A stretch of DNA of 64,000 bases from Apostichopus japonicus (lineage: Eukaryota > Echinodermata > Holothuroidea > Aspidochirotida > Stichopodidae), in NCBI RefSeq assembly GCF_037975245.1, contig NC_092572.1, positions 9,092,501 through 9,156,500 on the forward strand, read 5' to 3'. Under the pieces are notes generated by a model, which was not told where the DNA came from, made no database searches, and was given only the letters and a program-made list of their open reading frames with translations. Made by a program: the position numbers and the translations under genes. Shown one piece after another: positions 13,777 to 53,956 of the stretch; the stretch's first letter is position 1; every line of letters starts with the position of its first letter.

Positions 13777-14010
13777 AGCCCGGGTCACATCTGCGCGATT
13801 CAACACGCGATTCAACTCGCAATACAATTGAAGGTTGAATCGCGTAGTTAGACACGGGTATCAACTTGTTGCGCAATAACAGTTGCGCCGTTGATTTGCA
13901 ATAGAGCAATGTCCTAATCAGCGCAACTTCTCAGAAGCAACTTTTCTGATTCGCGTGATTTTAGTTTCGAGTTGAATCGCGTGTTGAATCGCGCAGATGT
14001 GACCCGGCCT
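13777..14010. mobile_element. Harbinger-like MITE, 234 bp
   Basis: Terminal inverted repeats of 43 bp with one mismatch (outer AGCCCGGGTCACATCTGCGC versus AGGCCGGGTCACATCTGCGC), flanked by TTA on both sides. A 3-bp TTA/TWA target duplication is the hallmark of PIF/Harbinger elements. No transposase, so non-autonomous. Confidence 0.85.
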
Positions 14011-14013
14011 TTA

Positions 14014-14500
14014 GAGACAGCCATGATCGCTGCTTACAGACATGTGCTATAGGCTATGTAATATTTTTCTAGTAAATGTTCAGCTGTTCTGTCATGCGGG
14101 ATTCTTTCTGCTCTGGTAACTCCAAACTTAATGACATTTTACGAAAATCATAAAGAAGTTAAAGTATGGAGCGATTGATTAAATAGTACATTACTTCATT
14201 TAGTCACGTACTGTGCCATCTGCCGTACTATATATTTCACCTATCTTAAAAAAAAAAAAAAAAAAAAAAACATTAAAAGAAAAGAAAAGAAAAAAATCAC
14301 TGTTTTGAAAAAAGGAGGTGTTTTGAAAAGGAGCTGTTTGCAGTCTTAAATATTAATTAAAACCTGACTTATCCTGACGTCTTCTTCATTCGTATCAGGC
14401 TTTATCCGAACCCGATATCAATCCCTTTCCAGACTTGTTTATTGAGTCCGCGTACTTGGTACTCGTATTCTAGCTAGGTTGGTTGTACGCATACTCGTCC
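14014..14500. other. Intergenic with poly-A tract
   Basis: Contains a 22-base A-run at about 14249-14270 followed by A/G-rich sequence. Nothing else is recognised. Confidence 0.5.
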
Positions 14501-14504
14501 TGGT

Positions 14505-15590
14505 GGATTTGTACTCGACTGACTAGTACTCGGGACATTTAAACATCTAGTATATATGCTAGTTCAATAATGAGTCCTCGTATTCTGGACATTTATACAT
14601 GTATTATATATGCTAATACAATACTGAGTACTCGTAATCTCGACATTTATACATCAAGTATATATGCTAGTACTATACTGAGTACTCGTACTCGGGACAT
14701 TTAAACATCTAGTGTATATACTAGTACAATACCGAGTACTCGTACTCGGGACATTTAAACATCTAGCATTTATGCTAGTACAATACCGAGTACTCGTACT
14801 CGGGACATTTAAACATCTAGCATATATGCTAGTACAATACCGAGTACTCGTACTCGGGACATTTATACATCTAGTATATATGCTAGTACAATACTGAGTA
14901 CTCGTACTCGGGACATTTAAACATCTAGCATTTATGCTAGTACAATACCGAGTACTCGTACTCGGGACATTTAAACATCTAGCATATATGCTAGTACAAT
15001 ACCGAGTACTCGTACTCGCACATTTAAACATCTAGCATATATGCTATTACAATACCGAGTACTCGTACTCGGGACATTTATACATCTAGTATATATGCTA
15101 GTACAATACCGAGTACTCGTACTCGGGACATTTAAACATCTAGCATATATGCTAGTGCAATACTGAGTACTCGTACTCGAGACATTTAAACATCTAGCAT
15201 ATATGCTAGTACAATACTGAGTACTCGTACTCGGGACATTTAAACATCTAGCATTTATGCTAGTACAATACCGAGTACTCGTACTCGGGACATTTATACA
15301 TCTAGTATATATGCTAGTACAATACTGAGTACTCGTACTCGGGACATTTATACATCTAGTATATATGCTAGTACAATACCGAGTACTCGTACTCGGGACA
15401 TTTATACATCTAGCATATATGCTAGTACAATACTGAGTACTCGTACTCGGGACATTTAAACATCTAGCATTTATGCTAGTACAATACCGAGTACTCGTAC
15501 TCGGGACATTTATACATCTAGTATATATGCTAGTACAATACTGAGTACTCGTACTCGAGACATTTAAACATCTAGCATATAATAATATCA
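14505..15590. repeat. 54-bp satellite array, about 20 copies
   Basis: Unit of 54 bases containing CTCGTACTCGGGACATTTAA, then CTAGCATATATGCTAG, then TACAATACCGAGTA. The first three copies are degenerate and the rest nearly uniform. Because 54 is a multiple of three, the minus strand keeps an open frame with an 18-residue repeat, which I regard as incidental. Confidence 0.95.
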
Positions 15591-15599
15591 AATTAGTTA

Positions 15600-17216
15600 C
15601 TCGTACTCACGCTTCAAGTCTTGTACTCGAACTCGTAGACGTAGACGTACCTAGGGGAGTCTAATTGAACTCCGTGTACTCATGCTGTTGTTCTCGTACT
15701 GCAAGTTCGATACATTCATAATGGTATAGTAGAAGCATATTGTACGATGTTATAACAGTCCTACAGTACCTCTGATTTCATTATATGGTTATTCCGAGCA
15801 GACAACGTAATTAGTATCATAAAGTGACACAAATTCCATAAACTGTTAGTTAAAGTACTAAGGACACATATAGCTAATGTGTCCCATATTCAGTACATGT
15901 ATTGTATGTGGATAATCTCATTCTCAATCTGGGAAACTACGTGGAGAGTTCCGATCATTAACATTTCTTCTTATTTAAGGTATTAATAAGTCAACCCCTA
16001 ATTACAAGCCCACATATATCATTCTAATGATGTGATGTTACACTTTTCAAATAAGACAATAACATATTTAACAATATCGCCTTATAGGCCACAAACCTGT
16101 GTTCAGTGTTCTTGAAACGACGGTTGTGAAAATAAAGGGATAACATCATAGAAAATTGGGCAGTTACTCTCTGTACATCATCAATGTGCATACTTAGCTA
16201 ATGTTTATTTATAAATAAAGAATTAAGAAAAAGACTTGTAAAATGGTCAATCTTTGATGGATTTTGATGGGAGTTGCAGCTATTTTCATAAGTTCTGAAT
16301 GCTTGTAGGAGTGATTAGGACAATGTTGTTCATAGATGTCCGCAGAACGATAAAAACCCCGTTCCTAACTTGAGATATGATTGATTGAATGTAACCTATT
16401 TTGACAGGCTTTATCCTGCAGTTACGCTAGGGAGTGATTCATTGTATATGATATCAAGGAATTCTTCCTCAAAAGCTTAAATTTCCTGTTGCAATATTAA
16501 TTCTCTTGATGATTTATCCTTGAAAGGTGATACATTTGAAATGCTTGCTAGCTGTCAATGTTGTCTGTTTTTTAGATTTTCTGAAAAGTGGAACTGACAT
16601 ATCGAGTAAACACTGCAGTTTTCTTTGGTGTTAGCATGGAGCAATCTGTTTATATAACTCCATGCTGTAAGCAAGATGTGCGATATTTTTTACTCAAAAT
16701 TGTGCACGTATTCATGACAAATTGAAAATGTTCTCATTAACAAGCGAAATTACGGTTTTGTTAACCAGCGTAACTGTTTCAACATGATTTAATTTGTCAC
16801 AAATCACCTAGATAATCGTTGAACTGGTCAATTTCTTACACTAGCTTGGTTGAATGTATAATTACCTAGTGTTGAGTAAATATCTGCACTAATCTTTTTC
16901 GAGCAGCCTAGATAGCCTTAAAGTGATAGTCCACATGTTTGAAGAAAATATTCTAAGCCTCCAAGTGAAATAAAATACACAAAGTTAATGTTAGTATGAC
17001 GTGTTCGCCAATGATCCAGTTAGAATCCACCGCCCACCACACCACCACCTGACCACCACACCCCACCCGACCCCACCCGACTCCACCCACCCCACCACAC
17101 CGGTCAAAAGACCCAACCTAAAAAATAATGATAAATAAATTTAAAAAAAAAAATGTCAATACTGGAAGTGAATTTTTCACATGTTAATCCATAACTTTTT
17201 TCTATTTCTCTTACAG
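15600..17216. other. Upstream of first visible TRPC exon
   Basis: AT-rich non-coding sequence, C-rich CCACCCCACC repeats at 17022-17101, and the polypyrimidine acceptor tract just before 17217. I could not find the missing N-terminal ankyrin exons here. Confidence 0.5.
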
Positions 17217-43748
<26,532 letters not shown>

Positions 43749-44065
43749 TATTTTCATAGCATTGTGAAAAACTAAATGCGACCCGTTCAAGAAATTATCG
43801 AGAATACCTGTTAGGGTGAACTCTGAAACTAACGAAATTGCTAGAAGAAATTGTGCCATCAGCATATCCTCAATTGTGGTTGGCGCGCTCGCGAATGTTT
43901 CAGATATTCCGTTTACACACTAATTGGTGCGAAATATGGGGGGGGGGGATGGGGGAAAAAAGCAGTGAACATGTGTGAGAGAAAGGTATTGGCAAGCTAT
44001 AGTGTGAGTACCGGATGAGCGAAATAATTGTAACTTGAATAAACAAAGAGCTTCAATCTATAGTT
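43749..44065 (+). other. TRPC 3' untranslated region (probable)
   Basis: Non-coding sequence from the TRPC stop codon, holding a G-run near 43939 and an AATAAA signal about 290 bases after the stop. The end coordinate is an estimate from the signal position; the cleavage site is not visible. Confidence 0.6.
44038..44043 (+). promoter_or_regulatory. AATAAA polyadenylation signal
   Basis: First canonical AATAAA hexamer downstream of the TRPC stop codon on the same strand, and the likely 3' processing signal of that gene. Confidence 0.6.
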
Positions 44066-45320
44066 GCCTTTACTCATTCTATCTCTACCACTATTACTGT
44101 TTTCTTCCCTCTCTTTCATTATTGCTTGCACAATTAAAAAAAGTTGTATCTTTTCTTAATTGAAATTATTTACAATCAATGAATGAAATCAAGTTAACAT
44201 CGCAGGTTAAAAAAATATCGACAGGAGTTGTGTCGGTTGATTGGTGAGTGCACGCACATCTTAATTTGCCCTCCGTGAAAACGGTCAGAAAAAAGAGATT
44301 GCTCAAGACAGATTTGAACGTTGCAGCGGTAAAATGAAAAATGTATGCCTTAATCAAGCTGCCACTCAGCGTGCACAATGCGCATGTGCGTGAAGGACAC
44401 TTCCGGGTCACTTCAAACAAGCATATGAACGCAAGCTCGTATCATATTTGTAAATATGCAAATTAAATGTTTACAAATACCAAAAACAATGTAAACTTAG
44501 GGTAATGATTTTTCGAGTTGAATTTCCCCTCTTTTTTTTTAACGAATGCTTTTTGGGAGTTCCTACTCATATAAGAGTGTAGGATTGTTAATAGTAAGAT
44601 TTCATACTCTGTAAAGATTATAAATGAATTTAAAATTTATTTAATCACAGTTTACATGAATTTCATTCTTCTCCTCATAGCACCAAAGATATTTCGGTGT
44701 TTCTCTTTAGTTGACCACTTACAACGTCTATTTGCACATGCGCAGTTCATATCATGACTTCCATTTAATACTTTCCATATCACGAACAACACTTGTTATT
44801 TGGTCATATTCTTTTCATGTTTAAATATAAATAGTTGTAAACATGCAGAGTATAATATTAAAATGACGGTATTGACAAAGATAATCAGAGGAATATTATC
44901 AAGACTGCTTACTTTTTTCTACCTGATATCGATAGCTAAATTCCAGTTTTAAAGTAAGAAATCTTTTTTTTTTTTTATCTATAAACCTGAATTATCAATA
45001 CAAACTTGCAAGATCAACTGATCACCCAGCTTTATAAGAAAATATATAAAGAAAAGTAATTTCACTAATCCAGATTTTTACCGCTTGAAGAAACCGGTTT
45101 CGATTGGTAAACTAAAGTAATTTCGATAAACCAGGTTTTTGATCGATAAGAGTTTTTCCGGGTGATATTTCAGTTGATCACCCGATAAACTGGTTAATCT
45201 GTGACCAATAATTATCATTCGAAAATGTTGCAAAGGACAGAAAAAAAATATCGAAGTTCACAATTATTATTTGAAAAACCATTTACCTTTGTTTTCTAGT
45301 TTTGGAGCTATATAATTTGA
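44066..45320. other. Intergenic, no gene recognised
   Basis: AT-rich region downstream of the TRPC gene; no motif-bearing reading frame or element ends. Confidence 0.5.
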
Positions 45321-45321
45321 A

Positions 45322-45389
45322 GTATATATATATTATTTCAATAAATATTATACATATATATAGATATATATACACATATATATATATAT

Positions 45390-45443
<54 letters not shown>

Positions 45444-45539
45444 CTACATATACATATACATATATATCTACATATATATATATCTACATATACATATATA
45501 TCTACATATATATAGATATATATATATATATATATATAA

Positions 45540-45601
<62 letters not shown>
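45322..45601. repeat. Complex (TA)n microsatellite
   Basis: Nearly 280 bases of TA with CA and TCTACA interruptions. Confidence 0.95.
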
Positions 45602-45605
<4 letters not shown>

Positions 45606-46194
45606 TAACCTTCTTCTCGTATACATGCGAAGTTGTATACAAAACATTGATTATTTCAATAACGTATCTTTACTTAAACTATATATATCTCGATAATTTG
45701 AATTTGGGTGAGTTTGAGTTTGACTTAAATTATTTTTACTTTATTGTAGCAATTTAAGACAGAAAAGTAAATTATTTTAACTTATAACTGTGGTTTATCT
45801 ATATATTTCTCAGCATCACCCAATCCGAGAAATTACGTCTAATTTGAATTAATACTTTTAGGCCACCAGAAAGGTTCGGACATTGGTTTTTTTTTTTTTT
45901 TATCATGAGGTTTTGTAAAATCGCATAGAGAATACTACATTGATATAAATTTGCTGCGTTTAAGTTTCGCTTAGACTTTACGAAATTTTAAGGGTGTCTA
46001 TGTGAGAGAGTGTATATGTGTGATTATCATCGGATACGGACTTCTGGGATATCATTAAATAACAAAATAAATTGAAATGACACCAGATGACCACACGTGA
46101 CAGCCACACTACACACTTCCACTATGGACTTCCATCCTATCATCTTTCCCTACCACTGTGAACAAGAATATCCACTTTGTGGTCACTGTTGAAT

Positions 46195-46345
46195 ATATGA
46201 GTTATATAATTACTATATATCGTAATATCATTACTATATTAGTTACATAATTAATATATTAGTGATATCATTACTATATTAGTTATATAATTAATATATT
46301 AGTTATATCATTACCATATTAGTTATATCATTACTTTATTAGTTA
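46195..46345. repeat. ~20-bp AT-rich minisatellite
   Basis: About seven copies of a unit like ATATTAGTTATATCATTACT. Confidence 0.85.
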
Positions 46346-47218
46346 AAGGAAGCTATACCGTATGATTCTCGTATGATACACCTATATTATTCCAGGTGTA
46401 TTCTTCTTGATTTCTTAGACATAACAATCAATTAGCAAACCCATTAACTAAGCAAAACATTAAAACAATCTGTTTATTGATCTAAATACCGATAAAATCA
46501 CTCAATAATGGTTGTCATTATCATTATTATTAATTTATAATTTGAACTTGTTTTTCACTAACCCAAGTCGGTAAAGATAGATTTTTGTCTGAAAGTAATG
46601 GTTATGATTTCTGCTGATGGAATAATATACATCAAGGAGGGATATTACAATCAAATACCAGGCGTGGATCCAGGGAGGAGGATGGGGGGGGAGAGGGGCG
46701 GGGGGACTCTACACAAAAATTAGTTAAAAGTAGTTATTAGCACAAACTTGCGTATGTCCTTATTAAACACGTACCGTAACTTATGTTTTAAATATACCTC
46801 AGAATGCACAATTTTCACGTTTAAAATTTCATTTTTTTGCTTGAGGTGGACCACAGACATCCCCCTTACCCCTCCCTAACGGCTAGTTGGGTTCAACGAC
46901 CAGACGAATAGACCCCTTCCTTTTTTTTTAAATCTTGGATTCGTCCCTGAGATGTGATAGTGTAACTACAAAATATACATGAACAAGAAGAACAAAAGAT
47001 TTTTTTTTCATTTTTCTTTTCTATCCTTTGTTATATTTTTATTCTTTTCTCTGACATTGTTGTGTTTTCTCCATCATTTTTTTGGGGCTAAACAATCAAA
47101 CTTCGTGGTACTATAAGTATGGTTATAAGTATGAGTAACAAAATATTATCATGCCATATTTTGAGATTAATGAATGGATAATGGTGAGAGATCAGACCTC
47201 GTAATAAAATTATAATTA

Positions 47219-47278
<60 letters not shown>

Positions 47279-47290
47279 TATTATTTTATA
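47219..47290. repeat. (TTA)n microsatellite
   Basis: About 70 bases of TTA triplets. Confidence 0.95.
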
Positions 47291-47482
47291 TCTCATTGTA
47301 AATAACATTTCCTTCTTTTCAATGTCCTGAAAACTGTCATCATCGGGAGGCAAATGAAAGAGTTAGAAATAAAACAGTTAAAATAAACATGCTGTCTGTT
47401 TGCTGCTTCTTCTGTTTGTTTGTTTGTTTCTGTTTCTTTCTTTCTTTCTGTTGGATGAAGATGAAGAGGCAGGTATCCACTT

Positions 47483-47905
47483 CTCATCAATAAGGCCCAC
47501 CCACCCTCTCATCAATAAGGCCCACCCACCCTCTCATCAATGAGGCCCAACCACCCTCTCATCAATAAGGCCCACCCACCCTCTCATCAATAAGCCCCAC
47601 CCACCCTCTCATCAATAAGCCCCACCCACCCTCTCATCAATAAGGCCCACCCACCCTCTCACCAATAAGGCACACCCACCTTCTCATCAATAAGGCCCAC
47701 CCACCCTCTCATCAATAAGGCCCACCCACCCTCTCATCAATATGGCCCACCCACCCTCTCATCAATAAGGCCCACCCACCCTCTCATCAATAAGGCCCAT
47801 CCGCCCTCTCATCAATATGGCCCACCCACCCTCTCATCAATAAGGCCCACCCGCCCTCTCATCAATATGGCCCATCCGCCCTCTCATCAATATGGCCCAC
47901 CCACT
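47483..47905. repeat. 25-bp minisatellite, about 17 copies
   Basis: Unit AAGGCCCACCCACCCTCTCA plus TCAAT. Sporadic changes (AAGC, ATGG, CCGCC) mark sub-families of copies. Confidence 0.95.
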
Positions 47906-47929
47906 CAGTTGTATGTATGTACGTATTTT

Positions 47930-48156
47930 AGATCCTCATGCAAGCAGGAACTCGCGAAGAAGCCATCATTGGCTTATCAAAGCCGCAAGCTGACCGAAGT
48001 CAGTCTCTTACATTTATATTTAACGTCCATGATTATGATTTTTTTTTCAATTGTCAACAACTCTGTAACTTGACGACATACATTAATCTTGGAGTGACTC
48101 GAACTCGGGACCTTATGATTGAAAGGCACCGGCGTTAACCACTGAGCTAACACTCC
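47930..48156 (-). mobile_element. tRNA-derived SINE
   Basis: Minus-strand head at 48091-48156 with A-box TTAGCTCAGTGGTTAA, B-box GAGTTCGAGTC and an acceptor-like GGAGTG/CACTCC. A body follows down to about 47930. Unlike the 5.7-kb units, the head lies at the end as in a normal SINE. A partial duplicate of the head flanks it to 48205. Confidence 0.7.
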
Positions 48157-48708
48157 TTGCTAACACTGTGCTAACGCTCCTTGCTAACACTGAGCTAACA
48201 CTCCTGTTCGCGGACTAAACACTTCCAAAAAAAAAAAACCCACAAGCCTCGTCCCGTCTCGTCAGACCTCAAATAGCTAGAATAATATGAATTCATTGAC
48301 ACAGTTCAATTAATAGTACCATACCTGCCCGAGGAAACCCAATATTGCTCACAACAACGTTGTTATACACTACAATAAGTCTTCGTTCTCGAAACTTTTC
48401 GCATAAAATTACAATGTGTGAATTAAACTGAAAGATAATTGTTGATACATATAGCCTGCCTATAAAGACATTATATGAATAATGCAGTCCAAAGAGACAG
48501 AAAGAGCAAACAGCTGTTAACAAACTGCTAATCTATTATACAATAAAGAAAAATGTGTAGGTGAATGTGTCGGATTAAAAGATAGAAAGATTGACGTTTT
48601 TGATCCTAGGATTATCTTCCTCAGAAGCAGACTGGAACGAAACATGAGGAAAGTTAAGTTGAAAATAGACAAGACAGATTGGGCATACGAGGTCATTGGA
48701 ACACTGGA

Positions 48709-49041
48709 CACTAAGCAGAGAATAATACACCAGAGAATAATACACCGTGAGCACACCGGTCCCCTATTTAAGAAACTCAACTTACTAAAATTGCACAATC
48801 TTAAGCTTGCATTATTTGCCTTCAAGACCTGGAATGGATTACTATACCAGCTGCCTTTGCCTATTTTTTAACCAGTAACAGAGATGTACATAATCATAAC
48901 ACGAGGCATGCTAATCATGCCCACTATAATCTCTACAATACCACCATTGGAACTTTAAACCTACAAGACCGTGCAACAAAAACATGGAATCTTCTAACGA
49001 ACGATTTAAAGAGTAAAAAGTCAGTCACATCCTTTAAGTAG
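48709..49041 (+). mobile_element. LINE reverse-transcriptase 3' relic, copy A
   Basis: Two frames: 48709-48871 (REHTGPLFKKLNLLKLHNL, LALFAFKTWNGLL, then a stop) and 48877-49041 (VHNHNTRHANHAHYNLY, TIGTLNLQDRATKTWN). These are the terminal motifs of Jockey/CR1-group reverse transcriptases, including the -HN-NTR- box. A TA microsatellite follows. Confidence 0.8.
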
Positions 49042-49102
49042 TGGTTTTGTTAGGAAATAATAGCTAGTTACTGACTACTATCAAACTATACCTGTTTGTT
49101 AT

Positions 49103-50480
<1,378 letters not shown>

Positions 50481-50486
50481 TGATAA

Positions 50487-50690
50487 ATCGGTAGCATGTG
50501 CTATTAACCTTACATAAAGAACTGAGGATATTTGTAATTCCAACAAATCCCAAACAACTGGATTTGTAGGAATTACACATATCCTCAGTTCTTACTGTAA
50601 TCTTAATAGCACATGCTACCGAATTATAGCACGATCCAGTTTTTTACTGTGGTACAAAACTGTAAGATTTACAATAGTAACTGTGTTCTC
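50487..50690. mobile_element. Foldback element, copy B
   Basis: Second copy, with intact ends GGTAGCATGTGCTATTAA and TTAATAGCACATGCTACC about 130 bases apart. The inner arms around AACTGAGGATAT also pair. The right flank shares ACGATCCAGTTTTT and TGTGGTACAAA with copy A. Confidence 0.8.
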
Positions 50691-51203
50691 TATGTGTATC
50701 GGGTGCGATATCAACTCATTATATCAGTATTTACCAACTGTATGACTGTGGAATAGTGGTATTATTGACAGGCTGCAGCTTGGCAAGCCGTTTTTAACAT
50801 TTACCTCTCTATTCTATACCGAAGTGGAATGAATACTTCAGTAGAACAGAAAAGTACTTTCTAAAACAGTCTGCCATGCATATACGTCTCTTGGTCAATG
50901 TTGTGGTATTCATTATCGATCTGTATAAAACAAGCTTAAGAGGCAGATCCTATTCCGCGACTTGAAAGCTATCCAATAAATGCACGCTATCTGGACGGCA
51001 ACAAAACAAATCCCCTTCCCTGTAACAATGGTTGTACTACAAGAAACACTATCGTTCCAAGGAGGGAAACTATGCTAATCCGAGATTACCTCGGATAAAA
51101 AGTATGACGTTGATATGTTGCATCTCCCTGCGTGTAAGAACGTTGTTATAGTCCATCGTAATCAGTGTAATGTCTTAGTAGGCAAAGAGTATATATGTAA
51201 AGG

Positions 51204-51316
<113 letters not shown>

Positions 51317-52250
51317 AGCACCTGCAGATTGCAATTCCACTTTTGACAGGATTTCCTTCTCCGAAAGCGAAATTGACTTCTTTTATGGATATGTTATATA
51401 CTGTGGACATGCCACCTTTAACATTTTTAAGACTACACGTAAAGGTAGGTCACCTTGTACCATTTTAAATACAATAAAATTTGTTTGAATGCTCGTCAAT
51501 TATCAAAGCAGTGTCAGTCCAAACTTCAATGGGATCACCTCGGCTCAGCGAAACTCAATATTGCCACTTGTCTGTTTCACTGGTACTATATCTACAATGT
51601 AGAATAATGATTATTTTGTTCCAAAAAACGACCCCCCCCCCTTCTCCGTCTCTCCGTCCTCTTCGCCACAAGCAACCACCAAATAACCGTAGCAAATAAC
51701 TGACTAAGAAACAAGAAAAGTTTCAAAATATAAATATTTCTCTCCACGTTATGGAGTTCCTTATCCAGTCCGATATGATAACCTCTTTGTTGTAAAATAA
51801 CGTTGACCCAACACGAAATCATTTTGACACCGGTATATGTCACAGTTTCGAGAAATTAAGTTCGTAACTTGTGTTATCAATAAGTATATGAACAGTCATT
51901 TTTAGCTAGACACGTCCTATATTAACCTTAATATTTAATATATTTTCCGAAGAACATATGGCTATCTTCAGATCGGACTAACGGATAGGCGAAAGTTAAC
52001 GTGAATTGCTTCATGCACCATAGATTTTAATAACGTTATCATATGAGTGACATAATTTTAAACATTTAGCTTTTCAAGAAGCCGGGTGCTTCAATTGAAA
52101 GTGAACTTTTAATGGATGGTTATATGATTAAACTAACATCATTGACAGACGGGGAACATGTGAAAGACTTGTAAATTGTCTTGCAGTGTGCACGTGGTTA
52201 CAGATGGTTGCACACTGGGCAAGAAAGAACGCGGCCATACTCGACCTCGA
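51317..52250. other. Intergenic, no gene recognised
   Basis: No recognisable gene, RNA or element between the TA tract and the 24-bp minisatellite. Confidence 0.5.
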
Positions 52251-52256
52251 TCGTCC

Positions 52257-52483
52257 CGCGCACAATGACCAGTTAGTGAGCGCGCACAATGACCAGTTAT
52301 AGTGAGCGCGCACAATGACCAGTTAGTGAGCGCGCACAATGACCAGTTAGTTAGCGCGCACAATGACCAGTTAGTGAGCGCGCACAATGACCAGTTAGTG
52401 AGCGCGCACAATGACCAGTTAGTGAGCGCGCACAATGACCAGTTAGTGAGCGTGCACAATGACCAGTTAGTAGGCGCACACTT
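52257..52483. repeat. 24-bp minisatellite, about 9 copies
   Basis: Unit GCGCGCACAATGACCAGTTA plus GTGA, unusually CpG-rich for this window. It is followed at 52508-52546 by a GTCGG pentamer tract. Confidence 0.95.
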
Positions 52484-52559
52484 TTCCACGTGACGACGGT
52501 CGACTTTTGTCGGGTCGGGTCGGGTCGAGTCGGGTCGGGTCAGTTCGGGACGTGATTAG

Positions 52560-53756
52560 CAGGTTAGTGTTGGGAAGGCTATAATGAGCGTGCACATTGA
52601 TTTTATTGTTTCATCTTGGTAATCGGTTAGGTTAACATGCATGCTACATCATTTCATTGCAACTGGTTTCCAGTAAGTCGTGCAGTTTTAGATTTGAACT
52701 GCTCACAATTGTCAACTACCAGTCGGGAACACGGAAAACCTTAATTTCCGCGAGAGATGCCGATGAGCTTTCAAAACTGGTATACTCTTGATCGTAGTCG
52801 TACTCATATAAGCACACAAACAATGTCCGACTATCCACGATTTCCCAGGTTAACGTTTGTCGAGTTGAGTCGAGGTTGTGCTCAGTCGTGCGATGTTTGG
52901 CAGTCTTAAAACTACGAGAACAAAGTACAACAGATCAGGTGGAACCAATGTTTTACCAAGTGATGACCGAGTTTTATATAACCCGCAAATTGTACCGGAT
53001 GTTTTAAGAATATTTAATTTCAATAAAATGGTTCTCTAGCGACTAGCGAAGAGGAACGCATGTTATTTTATTTTTGGAATATATGCCATCGGTTGCCCCC
53101 TTGATTTAATTAACACCTTTTATCCCAAGTGCATCATTATATACTTACTTACTGACAAAATGACTGCTTGTAAAACTCTTATCCCTTCAAAACTCCTAAA
53201 TTTACATATTTTATTTAAAAAAATTCAGTCTTTATATTCAATCTTGAAAGGCATCACGTGTGCGGGGTACGCCTTGACATAAACAAGACCCACTTTTTTA
53301 AATTTTGTTTACCAGGAATAAATTAATGTACCCATGCATAGTAAAGTCTTTGGGTTATATGGGATAATGGCATTCACTTTGTTAAAAACACAAGCATTTT
53401 CTTATAACAAAATATGCTTTTATAATTGATTGATCTGTCTTCGTCAAAGGCTAGCTGCACTTATGCATGACGTTACGACCACCAGCTTTCTACATCTTGA
53501 TTTCTGCACGTATCCATTCAGGATTACAACATTTTTTTTTCTGGTGAAAGTTAATGAACATCTTAAAGTTTATATGTTAGTCATGCATGTGCTAACTATT
53601 AACTATAGTTGTCAGAAGTGAACCATCATCACTCACCTTCGTGAAACTCGTGGTCATTCAAGATGAAACATGACAAGGTTTTGAGGTTTCATGCTCAATT
53701 ATGTACATGGAAAGTTGGAATGGTACATATAGCCGAAAAGGATTAATTGGATAAAT
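52560..53756. other. Intergenic, no gene recognised
   Basis: AT-rich sequence without supported features. Confidence 0.5.
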
Positions 53757-53778
53757 GGATATATATTGATACATATGG

Positions 53779-53860
<82 letters not shown>

Positions 53861-53956
53861 ATATGTATATGTATATAAGAATATATATATATGTATATAA
53901 ATATATATATATATATGTATATAATATATAAGAATATATATATATATATATATATT
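53757..53956. repeat. (TA)n microsatellite
   Basis: TA tract with TG and AAG interruptions; the Penelope-like relic begins at its right edge. Confidence 0.95.

Noticed and set aside
14654-15591. Long open frames with an 18-residue repeat over the 54-bp satellite
   Set aside because: Explained by a repeat unit divisible by three; no start context, splice sites or non-repeat coding sequence.
45061-45210. GAAACCGGTTTCG motif resembling a hammerhead 3' core
   Set aside because: No CUGANGA core or helix II upstream; it is a short palindrome only.
52139-52489. Open frame with repeated SLCALTNW
   Set aside because: Shadow of the 24-bp minisatellite, again a multiple of three.
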